A DNA stretch of 64,000 nt from Bacillota bacterium (GTDB lineage: Bacteria > Bacillota > Clostridia > Lachnospirales > Lachnospiraceae): assembly GCA_023460575.1 (NCBI GenBank), contig JAEWPQ010000185.1, positions 46,271 through 110,270 of the forward strand, read 5' to 3'. Shown piece after piece: positions 8,668 to 15,579 of the stretch. Within the stretch, counting starts at the first letter, position 1, and every line of letters begins with the position of its first letter. A program made the translations under genes and the position numbers. The notes under the pieces are model-generated. The model saw nothing but the letters and a program-made list of their open reading frames with translations. It did no database searches and had not been told where the DNA came from.

Positions 8668-9021
8668 TTAATTCTTTTTAGGAGTGCTCTCCTGGCTTTT
8701 ACCCTTTGTTGTTTTTTTATCTGTCTTTTTATTATCTGTGCTTTTTGCCGACTCTGTTGTTTTAGCAGCCTGTGTTGTTTTTTTCTCGTCTGCTGTTTTA
8801 GCAGCCTGTGTTGTTTCCTTCTCTGCATTCTTTATAGCGGCACTTGTTTCTTTCTTCTGTTCCGGAGCCTTTTTCTTCTCTTTTGTGACCTTTGAAGAAA
8901 TGGTTGTCTCTGACTGTTGTTTTCCATCCGCTTTCTTATCCTGATTACCACATGCTGCTACCGATACAGATATTGCAGCTGCCATCATAAAAACTGCCAT
9001 TTTCGTTAATAATTGTTTCAT
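8668..9021 (-). CDS. Lys/Thr-rich small lipoprotein
   Basis: The 117-residue protein has a lipoprotein signal (MKQLLTKMAVFMMAAAISVS) with lipobox VAAC, so Cys24 is the likely lipidated residue. The mature part is a low-complexity chain of Lys, Thr, Ala, Ser and Gln with repeated TTQAAKT units and no hydrophobic core, suggesting a disordered, strongly positive surface tether. The sequence TCTTAACAATTCTGAAC at 9112-9128 upstream closely matches boxes in front of the two-component regulator and the TVP38 gene, so it may belong to that regulon. No enzymatic role is visible. Confidence 0.8.
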   Translation of the reverse strand: MKQLLTKMAVFMMAAAISVSVAACGNQDKKADGKQQSETTISSKVTKEKKKAPEQKKETSAAIKNAEKETTQAAKTADEKKTTQAAKTTESAKSTDNKKTDKKTTKGKSQESTPKKN

Positions 9022-9111
9022 TGTTATCCTCCTGCTTTATGCATTTTCAAAGTTCTTTTGCTTTGATAGTTCACATTCTAACAGTCTTTCCTTAATTATT
9101 TGTGATTCATA

Positions 9112-9128
9112 TCTTAACAATTCTGAAC
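9112..9128 (-). promoter_or_regulatory. Putative response-regulator box upstream of the lipoprotein
   Basis: TCTTAACAATTCTGAAC matches TTCTTAAATTTTCTGAAG at 11275-11292 and the reverse complement of 11325-11342. All three have the same orientation relative to the gene they precede. The pattern of two short half-sites is usual for OmpR-family regulators. Confidence 0.45.
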
Positions 9129-9187
9129 TTATCTCCGGAACAAAAATGTGCATGTTTTTAAACAGAAAACTGCTCTTTTTTACTCTC

Positions 9188-10492
9188 CTATTCCTGGTTT
9201 GGAAACAGGAGCCGAAGCCTGTATATTCCTACATCTATTTCTTCCAGGCATTCTCCATTCATTGCTTCCATCATATAACGTACATTTTCCATGCCGATTT
9301 TCGATGTTTCCATAGGCGGATCCTGATGCCGTATCGTGTTACAAATTTCTATTCCAGCTGCATTATCCTCATAAACAGTGCGGATCCTGATCACCTCTTC
9401 ACGACTGGCATACCGTACAAGATTCATGCTTAAATTATCCATAATACGTGCTATATAATCCATTCTGACTGCAACAGCCGCTTTCTTCCAATCCAACTCA
9501 GTCACTGTATGTAATCCCTGGCTTTCCAGAAACAATACCATCTCAGATAAATAATCACTGAATACACTTTGAAATGTCCTGGGTTCTTCCAGATTTTCTT
9601 CTTTGCTTTTATCCATGACCTGACAGTATTCAAACAGGCAGTCTGATAACTCCTTCATCTGCACTGCTTTCAGCATAACTTTATCAAGATAATACTGATT
9701 CATATCTTTATCTTTACAGACCTCAGACATAAGAATCTGCACATACATGGTCAACGCAGTAAGCGGAGTTCTCAAATCATGGGCAATGCCTATAATCAGA
9801 TTCTGATTCGCCTGCCGGAGTTCATTCTCTCTCTCAAAGTTATATATAAGTGAACGTCGAAGCTGATTTAAATCATTTGCAAGTCCTGCTAATTCATCTT
9901 CTCCTGTTACAGTAACCGGATGCTCCAGACAACCGCCCTGCATAATACCAACCTCATTCTGTAGGCTTTGGATATAATGAATCCGCTTTCTGACTCCCAA
10001 AATAAATAATATCATAAATACAAGAAAACTGATTAAAAGTTCCGCGACAAGTGCATACATATGATACCGATAAGCAAAAGCACCCTGCAGAAACACCTCT
10101 GCTTTTCCATCCGAAAAGATGAGCTGATAATAACTATCTCTGTAGTAGGGAACTTCCATTTCATTATAATCATCCTCGTCATCTAACAGATCTGATACAT
10201 ATAACAAAGTATCGTTCCGATATATTTCCAGATATATCACCGATTGATTTTTTACCCATTTCGACAATTTACGGCTGTCAGAAGGACTAAGATCATTTTG
10301 TATCACATAATCCTGCAGCTTCTGAACTGTTTTTGCTTCTACTTTTTCCAGATAAGAGGTAGTAGTAAAAAAATAATTAATACCTGCTCCCACAATTATA
10401 TTTAGTATAAAAAAAAGAAGGCATGCAACAGCCGCGCTTGCAAAAAGCAGAAGAATCAGTTCTCCAACAAGGCTTTTTACAAAACATTCCAT
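9188..10492 (-). CDS. Two-component sensor histidine kinase
   Basis: The start at 10492 (MECFVKSLVGEL) was chosen because AAAAGGAAAA precedes it; a longer frame overlaps the regulator gene. The 434-residue protein has membrane segments at about 12-38 and 147-168 flanking a 105-residue extracellular domain, a HAMP-like linker, an H-box IIGIAHDLRTPLTALTMY with His238, an N-box-like IMDNLSMNLVRYA and a degenerate G2 box (KIGMENVRYMMEAMNG). The usual DxGxG loop is not clear: IEICNTIRHQDPP stands there, a shape I associate with kinases sensing envelope stress or peptides. It follows its response regulator by 25 bases. Confidence 0.88.
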   Translation of the reverse strand: MECFVKSLVGELILLLFASAAVACLLFFILNIIVGAGINYFFTTTSYLEKVEAKTVQKLQDYVIQNDLSPSDSRKLSKWVKNQSVIYLEIYRNDTLLYVSDLLDDEDDYNEMEVPYYRDSYYQLIFSDGKAEVFLQGAFAYRYHMYALVAELLISFLVFMILFILGVRKRIHYIQSLQNEVGIMQGGCLEHPVTVTGEDELAGLANDLNQLRRSLIYNFERENELRQANQNLIIGIAHDLRTPLTALTMYVQILMSEVCKDKDMNQYYLDKVMLKAVQMKELSDCLFEYCQVMDKSKEENLEEPRTFQSVFSDYLSEMVLFLESQGLHTVTELDWKKAAVAVRMDYIARIMDNLSMNLVRYASREEVIRIRTVYEDNAAGIEICNTIRHQDPPMETSKIGMENVRYMMEAMNGECLEEIDVGIYRLRLLFPNQE

Positions 10493-10517
10493 TTTTCCTT
10501 TTGCAGATATCCAAATT

Positions 10518-11219
10518 TTACCCAATCCGATACCCCTTTCCCCACACAGTACAAATCCGTTTCGGTTCCTGAGGATTTTTCTCAATTTTCAGTCTCAGTT
10601 TTCGTATATGCACCATAATGGTATTGTTGGAACCATAAAAATACGGTTCCTTCCACACGCTTTCATATATATTCTCGGCTGAAAATATTTTGTTGGGATA
10701 CTGCACCAGCAGTTTTAAAATCTGATATTCGATCTCTGACAGTTCCACATTCTGCCCTTCAATTAATACTTCATTAAAAGCAATGGAAACACGTATTCCC
10801 TTCCATTCCACAAAAGCTGCTTCTTCTGTTTGTTCATGGTTTTTTCCCTGATATACATGATACCTGCGCAGCAATGCCTTAACTCTACCCAAAAGTTCTG
10901 CATAAGAAAATGGTTTGGGCAGATAATCGTCTCCACCTGCCATTAACCCCAACAATTTATCCGACTCTCTGGCTTTTGCTGTTAAAAAAAGGATCGGAAC
11001 ATTGGAAACTTTTCGTAATTCCTCGCATGTCCGGATTCCGGATATTCCCGGCATCATAATATCCAAAATAATCAGGTCGTACTCTTCGGTAAGCATATCC
11101 AACGCTCTGTTTCCTGATTCCGCCTCCGTAACCGTATAACCTTCACTGCCCAGTAATACTCTTACGCCTTCCCTGATATCTGAGTCATCTTCCACCATTA
11201 AAATATTTCCACTATTCAT
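10518..11219 (-). CDS. OmpR-family response regulator
   Basis: The preferred start is 11219 (MNSGNILMVEDD), though its upstream GGTGGTG is weak; an in-frame start at 11240 or 11312 is possible. Residues 6-120 form a receiver domain with VEDDSD and phosphoacceptor Asp53 in LIILDIMMPG, followed by KPFSYAELLGRVKALLRR. The C-terminal winged helix is typical of OmpR/PhoB (ELSEIEYQILKLLVQYPNKI, then NTIMVHIRKLRLKIE, ending GKGYRIG). It is divergent from the TVP38 gene; matching boxes on both sides of the shared intergenic region suggest it controls itself and that gene. Confidence 0.92.
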   Translation of the reverse strand: MNSGNILMVEDDSDIREGVRVLLGSEGYTVTEAESGNRALDMLTEEYDLIILDIMMPGISGIRTCEELRKVSNVPILFLTAKARESDKLLGLMAGGDDYLPKPFSYAELLGRVKALLRRYHVYQGKNHEQTEEAAFVEWKGIRVSIAFNEVLIEGQNVELSEIEYQILKLLVQYPNKIFSAENIYESVWKEPYFYGSNNTIMVHIRKLRLKIEKNPQEPKRICTVWGKGYRIG

Positions 11220-11274
11220 ATTTTTCACCACCACTTTCATTATACTTTTTTTATCATAAAAATCTGCTAAATAA

Positions 11275-11292
11275 TTCTTAAATTTTCTGAAG
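11275..11292 (-). promoter_or_regulatory. Putative response-regulator box upstream of its own gene
   Basis: TTCTTAAATTTTCTGAAG lies about 55 bases before the regulator start. It is the reverse complement, at 15 of 18 positions, of the box at 11325-11342 that faces the divergent gene. Confidence 0.5.
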
Positions 11293-11324
11293 ATCTTAAT
11301 TTTACTTTCCATCTTTTTGATATG

Positions 11325-11342
11325 CTTCAGAATTGTTAAGAA
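11325..11342 (+). promoter_or_regulatory. Putative response-regulator box upstream of the TVP38 gene
   Basis: CTTCAGAATTGTTAAGAA lies about 58 bases before the ATG at 11400 and mirrors the box at 11275-11292, as expected when one activator serves two divergent promoters. Confidence 0.5.
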
Positions 11343-11399
11343 TTATTTCAGGATGGATTAATATTTCCATGCAACAATAGTTGCACAGGAAAGGAGGAA

Positions 11400-12005
11400 A
11401 TGAATTCAAACATGGGAAATAACTTTCAATACGAATTTACAATAAAAAGAAAAAAGGTAGTAACTGTGGGATTTCTTCTGTTACTGTCCGCTGTTTTACT
11501 TTTCTTTATAAATGCATATGCACAGGGACAATTTCATTCCCTAGATTCTTTCAGGAATTATATAAAAAGATTTGGAATTATGGCTCCTGCTGTGCTTATC
11601 TTATTGCAGGCAGCTCAGGTAGTGCTTCCGGTTCTTCCAGGTTTTTTCGGTTGTGCAGTCGGCGCAATCCTCTTTGGCTCCTTCGGCGGTTTTTGGTATA
11701 ACTACATTGGAATCAGCATTGGCTCTATTATTGCCTTTTTTCTCGCACGACAATTCGGCATCGGTCTGGTTAAAGCCTTATTCACAAATAAACAATATGA
11801 AATCTGGTCAGCCAGGCTTGGTGACAGCAAGCGTTTTACCATTCTGTTATTTGCCTCAATCCTCCTTCCGCTGTTCCCAGATGATTTTCTCTGCTATTTT
11901 TCCGGACTGACCAGTATAAGTTCAAAAAAATTTATATGGATTATTATTTTAGCCAAACCCTGGTGCATTCTGGCCTATAGCCTGATTTTTGCAGAAATCT
12001 TATAA
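11400..12005 (+). CDS. TVP38/TMEM64 (DedA-superfamily) membrane protein
   Basis: The 201-residue protein has five to six membrane segments. The family core is visible as VLILLQAAQVVLPVLPGFF followed by GCAVGAILFGSFGGFW and GSIIAFFLARQFG, the re-entrant loop region of SNARE-associated/VTT-domain proteins. Members are implicated in lipid scrambling and membrane homeostasis. The ATG at 11400 is only two bases after AGGAGG; a second ATG at 11412 is an alternative. Downstream, after 21 bases, comes the remnant of a phosphatidyltransferase gene, so this was probably once a lipid-metabolism operon controlled by the neighbouring two-component system. Confidence 0.88.
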   Translation: MNSNMGNNFQYEFTIKRKKVVTVGFLLLLSAVLLFFINAYAQGQFHSLDSFRNYIKRFGIMAPAVLILLQAAQVVLPVLPGFFGCAVGAILFGSFGGFWYNYIGISIGSIIAFFLARQFGIGLVKALFTNKQYEIWSARLGDSKRFTILLFASILLPLFPDDFLCYFSGLTSISSKKFIWIIILAKPWCILAYSLIFAEIL

Positions 12006-12026
12006 ATGAAATGGAGAAGGGATCTT

Positions 12027-12176
12027 ATGAACAAACATCTGTTAGGATTTTATAACTATACTGTTATATTGACGTATTCAGGAATGCTGATTGCATTCCT
12101 TGGTATAATTTTTTTAATAAACAGTATCCCAAAGCCGGCAATCCTATGCCTCATACAGTTCTCATATCCACCATAA
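12027..12176 (+). pseudogene. Truncated CDP-alcohol phosphatidyltransferase (PssA-like), N-terminus only
   Basis: An ATG at 12027 preceded by GAGAAGGGA opens a 49-residue frame beginning MNKHLLGFYNYTVILTYSG and continuing through a membrane segment. This matches my memory of the start of clostridial CDP-diacylglycerol-serine phosphatidyltransferase-like proteins, which are about 200 residues or more. Homology seems to end near AILCLI (about 12150), before the catalytic CDP-alcohol motif (DGxxAR...), and a stop follows at 12174-12176. The protein cannot be functional. It lies where an intact gene would be expected after TVP38. Confidence 0.6.
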
Positions 12177-12185
12177 ATTTCATTA

Positions 12186-12395
12186 TCAACATGTCTGACC
12201 GGTGAACTGGCTGTTATACAATTGTTCATAAAACCCTTTTTTTGACAACAGTCCCTCATGAGTCCCTTGTTCGATAATTGTACCATGATCCATAACCAGT
12301 ATGCAGTCTGCATCGCGGATTGTTGACAGCCGGTGTGCAATTATAAAACTGGTTCTTCCTTTCATCAGATGATCCATGGCTTTTTGTATCTCCGA
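12186..12395 (-). pseudogene. Truncated ABC exporter, C-terminal ATPase fragment only
   Basis: Reading on the minus strand, about 68 residues match the end of an MdlB/BmrA-type ABC exporter: EIQKAMDHLMKGRTSFIIAH, with the H-loop His, then RLSTIRDADCILVMDHGTII and EQGTHEGLL. The frame ends at 12186. Walker A, the signature LSGGQ and Walker B are missing; homology begins near 12395, just before the ribosome binding site of the MerR gene. An internal ATG at 12377 could still start a 63-residue peptide, but no RBS is seen. It is a decayed remnant facing the equally truncated phosphatidyltransferase. Confidence 0.75.
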
Positions 12396-12417
12396 TAGTC
12401 AAGAGGAGAATAATAAT

Positions 12418-13233
12418 ATGATTCATGAGCAATATCTCACAACCAGTGAATTCGCCAAAGCCTGCGGAGTGACGAAACATACGCTGTTTCACTATGACGA
12501 AATCGGAATTCTGAGACCGGAATATGTAAATGAGAAAGGCTACCGTTTCTATTCTTTAAAACAATTCGCAACATTTGACATTATAGAAGTGCTTCAGAAA
12601 GCAGGAACGCCCCTGAGCGAAATCAAAGAATATTTAGAACATAAAAGTCCAGCACGGTTTCTTTCGGTTGTGGAAGAAAAAAGGAAACAACTGATATTAG
12701 AACAAAAGAAGCTGAAAAGAATGGAGAAGCTGCTTCAAACCACCTATGATATGACGAAAAATGCATTAAGTGTTACCTGTAATGTCCCTTATACAGAAAA
12801 TCAGGAAAAGGAGTATTTTATTGTAGTCCCTTTGTCGAGCAGCGGTGCTGAAAATGAAGATATGAAAAAAATGGGGGAACATTATGAATATTGTGCCGCT
12901 CATCATATTGAGTTCACTTATCCATTTGGCACTATCATCATAAAATCTGATTTAGAAAAACAGATTTATGACAGGCCTGCATACTTTTATAACAAATTAG
13001 GGAAGAAACGAACAGGAGAAAAAGTACACATTAAACCCAGTGGAAAATATGCTGTTATTAATCATAAGGGCGGATATGATATGCTGCCCAGATCGTATGA
13101 AACTCTGGCAGACTATATTAACAAATCTCATCTGCATATTGCAGGGAATGCCTACGAGCAGGAGATACTCAGTTATCTGGCTGCAGAAGACCCTTCTGAA
13201 TATATCATACAGATTGCAATTGAAGTTGTTTAA
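12418..13233 (+). CDS. MerR-family regulator with GyrI-like effector domain
   Basis: The start at 12418 (MIHEQYLTTSEFAKACGV) follows AGAGGAG by a normal distance. Residues 7-75 are a MerR DNA-binding domain (HTLFHYDEIGILRPEYVNEKGYRFYS split over the helix-turn-helix and wing), then a coiled-coil helix (VEEKRKQLILEQKKLKRMEK) and a C-terminal effector domain of about 150 residues ending in SEYIIQIAIEVV, as in BmrR/GyrI-type sensors of hydrophobic compounds. The adjacent ABC exporter remnant may once have been its target, which is an inference. 271 residues is a normal length. Confidence 0.9.
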   Translation: MIHEQYLTTSEFAKACGVTKHTLFHYDEIGILRPEYVNEKGYRFYSLKQFATFDIIEVLQKAGTPLSEIKEYLEHKSPARFLSVVEEKRKQLILEQKKLKRMEKLLQTTYDMTKNALSVTCNVPYTENQEKEYFIVVPLSSSGAENEDMKKMGEHYEYCAAHHIEFTYPFGTIIIKSDLEKQIYDRPAYFYNKLGKKRTGEKVHIKPSGKYAVINHKGGYDMLPRSYETLADYINKSHLHIAGNAYEQEILSYLAAEDPSEYIIQIAIEVV

Positions 13234-13244
13234 ACGCTGATACA

Positions 13245-13278
13245 GACAGCTGATGCCGCTAATCCGGCCGCAGCTGTC
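13245..13278 (+). terminator. Hairpin after the MerR gene, possible terminator
   Basis: GACAGCTG, two mismatched bases, GCCG, a six-base loop, CGGC, two bases and CAGCTGTC fold into a strong stem 12 bases after the MerR stop. It is GC-rich but not followed by a T run, so factor-independent termination is uncertain. Confidence 0.4.
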
Positions 13279-13334
13279 GAGTAAACTGAAGGGAATAAGA
13301 ATGAAGAAATACGCAAATTTCTTAAAACAGTGGA

Positions 13335-13997
13335 CTAATCAATGAGAGAATAGATCTGGATACTTGCCACTTTCTTATTCTTTATATGAAAGTTCATTAC
13401 ATTTGTATAATCTACTTCCTCAAAGCGGAAGTCGTTTTCCCCATTACTCAATTCTCCGCCCAGTAAATTGCCTTCCGGATAGGCTTCTTTCAGCGTTTCA
13501 AAGCTGTCTCCTACCTTGACATTTCTCACAGTCATATATTGGGGGCTGGTTATTTCCATCTGATAAATATATGACTTGTTATCTTCTGCTCCATCTATTG
13601 TTTTAATAACAAGTCCTGGATAAAGGTACTGCTTTTCTGTCCTTCCTGTCAGCTGGTCCATGTTTAATCCGTCAGAAGAAGAATACGTGTGAGTTTTTAT
13701 GTTTTCCGTTTTTCCAAGCATGTCCTGAATTTTTTGATCATCTGTTATGTCTAAAAGAGTAATTGTATTTTCCTTGTAAATGAAACCCAGCTCCTTTAAA
13801 GATTCCTCTGTGATATTTGCGGAATCGCTCACAGCAGAGGAAGCTGCTGTGGTTACAGGTTCGGTAGTAACTGACACATTCGTCGGAGCAGTTGTCTGAT
13901 TCTGTGATTTTACCCTGGCTTTCCCGCAGCCACCTAATGCACCTGCACATAATACCAGAAATCCGGTTCTGATCCATATTCTTTTAAATGCTTTCAT
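13335..13997 (-). CDS. Putative lipoprotein of unknown function
   Basis: The start at 13997 (MKAFKRIWIRTGFLVL) is preceded by AAAGGAG at six bases. Residues 1-23 form a lipoprotein signal with lipobox LGGC. A Thr/Ser/Val-rich linker (about 30-60) leads to a compact domain with alternating strands (ENTITLLDITDDQKIQDMLG, QYLYPGLVIKTIDG, VRNVKVGDSFETLKEAYPEG) ending in VASIQIYSLID. The VGDSFETLKEAYP stretch recalls small beta-rich lipoproteins such as SmpA/OmlA-like domains, but I would not assign one. The gene stands alone and is 220 residues long. Confidence 0.8.
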   Translation of the reverse strand: MKAFKRIWIRTGFLVLCAGALGGCGKARVKSQNQTTAPTNVSVTTEPVTTAASSAVSDSANITEESLKELGFIYKENTITLLDITDDQKIQDMLGKTENIKTHTYSSSDGLNMDQLTGRTEKQYLYPGLVIKTIDGAEDNKSYIYQMEITSPQYMTVRNVKVGDSFETLKEAYPEGNLLGGELSNGENDFRFEEVDYTNVMNFHIKNKKVASIQIYSLID

Positions 13998-14096
13998 TGC
14001 TACTCCTTTCAATCAGTTAAGCCTTTTTATTCCACTTATTGTACCCGGTATTCCTGCTAATTAGCAAATGTTTTTAAATAAATGACTTTTCAGCAT

Positions 14097-14140
14097 AAAA
14101 AACTGCCGCAGTTGAGTATTCCTCCGCCTACAGCAGTTTT
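14097..14140 (-). terminator. Terminator of the glycan-utilisation operon
   Basis: AAAACTGC (14099-14106) pairs with GCAGTTTT (14133-14140); on the minus strand the stem is followed by TTTATG. It lies 25 bases after the GH43 stop. Confidence 0.6.
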
Positions 14141-14164
14141 CATGTTTTTACTTATGATATTCGT

Positions 14165-15550
14165 TTACTCCAATGAAAATGATAATAAACTTGCATTTCC
14201 ATTTCCCCGGTAAGTCAGATAGATGGCCTGCTTCCCATTTTCCATCTTCAAATCAGCTGAGTAACTCTCCCATACATTGGTATACTGTATCTGGATTTTA
14301 GCAAGTACTTCGCCGTCCCATGCATTTTTCACTTCAAAATACCCGGCTGCATAACCTCTCGTAGTAATCGTTATATGTTTTATATCCTCACATTCAAAAT
14401 ATTTAAATCCGGCAGTGACCCCATCTGTTATATATGCAATATATCCTGGCTCCTCATCTCCATCTCTGCCATCCTGCATGATCCTGGGGATAAGCACTTC
14501 CGGGTTTTGTTCCGTCTGAAACAAATTACAGGCCAGATAAGCGCCATATTCGCCTTTTCCCGGCAAAGAACCTCCCATCCCGCTGGTCGTAATCTCCACC
14601 TGGGGAATGGTTCCATCTTCCTGAATTGAAACAGGTTCCGCGCAGCCCTGACGGCTGTACCAGGTTCCATTGGTATGCCTGTGATAAAAAATATACCATT
14701 TTCCCAGAATCTCTACCAGGCTTCCGTGATTGTTGGCAGCAAAAGCCGTATGCTTCCCGGCTGGCTTATAAGTATCTATCCCCTCATCACAATTACTGAC
14801 AATGACTCCTCCATAGGTAAATCCGCCTACTGGACTGTCACTGACCGCATAGCACAGTTCATGCATGGCTACAGAGGAATAGATGAAATAATAGGTACTG
14901 CCCTTTTTCCTGATAGAAGGTGCTTCAAAGAACTCATGCCCTTCAAAACCAGTACCTGCGCTATAAGGCTTACTGGGTGCAATCACAATCGGTTCTTCTA
15001 AAATTGTTACCATATCGTCTGCAAGCACCGTCACCATGGCACCGATTCTGGTTTCATCCTGGGGACCGCAGAAACCGCAGTAGAGATAGATTTTGTTATC
15101 CTCTCTTAAAACTCCGGGGTCGAACTGCGGCTGGTCACCCGGCCGCTCTCCCAGACGCCCCCCGTCCTTATCCCGGACATATCCATAAAACTCATATCTT
15201 CCTGCCGGGGTATCACAAACTGCAACCGATACCACCGGCACCTTATCAAGGACATAGTAAAGATAATACCTTCCATCGGCCCCCCTTACCACATCCGGTG
15301 CATAAAGACACATCTTCCCATCCTTGTTCATGGGATCACTGGTTTTCGGATAAATCACGCCCTCATACCGCCAGTTTCCAAGATCATCTGCCGGTGCTGA
15401 CCAGCAGACGTAATCTCCCAGGCAGAAAACATAACCATTATAAAAATCATGGGAACCATAAACGTAAACTCTGTCTCCAAACACATATGGTTCCCCGTCA
15501 GGGATATATTCCCATGAAGGCAAATAGGGATTTACTGCATATTTTTTCAT
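14165..15550 (-). CDS. Family 43 glycoside hydrolase
   Basis: The 461-residue protein has no signal peptide and should act in the cytoplasm on imported oligosaccharides. The three GH43 acidic residues are visible: base Asp18 in YIPDGEPYVF, pKa-modulating Asp86 in LYAPDVVRG and acid Glu209 in GHEFFEAPSIRK. The five-bladed propeller fills residues 1-320; the last 130 residues form a beta-sandwich-like accessory region. GH43 enzymes are beta-xylosidases, arabinofuranosidases or galactosidases; the exact bond cannot be read here. GGAG precedes the ATG by six bases. It is the last gene of the LacI-controlled operon. Confidence 0.92.
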   Translation of the reverse strand: MKKYAVNPYLPSWEYIPDGEPYVFGDRVYVYGSHDFYNGYVFCLGDYVCWSAPADDLGNWRYEGVIYPKTSDPMNKDGKMCLYAPDVVRGADGRYYLYYVLDKVPVVSVAVCDTPAGRYEFYGYVRDKDGGRLGERPGDQPQFDPGVLREDNKIYLYCGFCGPQDETRIGAMVTVLADDMVTILEEPIVIAPSKPYSAGTGFEGHEFFEAPSIRKKGSTYYFIYSSVAMHELCYAVSDSPVGGFTYGGVIVSNCDEGIDTYKPAGKHTAFAANNHGSLVEILGKWYIFYHRHTNGTWYSRQGCAEPVSIQEDGTIPQVEITTSGMGGSLPGKGEYGAYLACNLFQTEQNPEVLIPRIMQDGRDGDEEPGYIAYITDGVTAGFKYFECEDIKHITITTRGYAAGYFEVKNAWDGEVLAKIQIQYTNVWESYSADLKMENGKQAIYLTYRGNGNASLLSFSLE

Positions 15551-15579
15551 TTTTTCTCCATTCCGGCAATCACCTGTTG

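Noticed and set aside
8583..8828. Long N-terminal extension of the SGNH-like protein rich in Lys, Arg and Gln
   Set aside because: It is the other-frame reading of the Lys-rich lipoprotein gene; the start at 8582 has its own ribosome binding site just before the membrane anchor.
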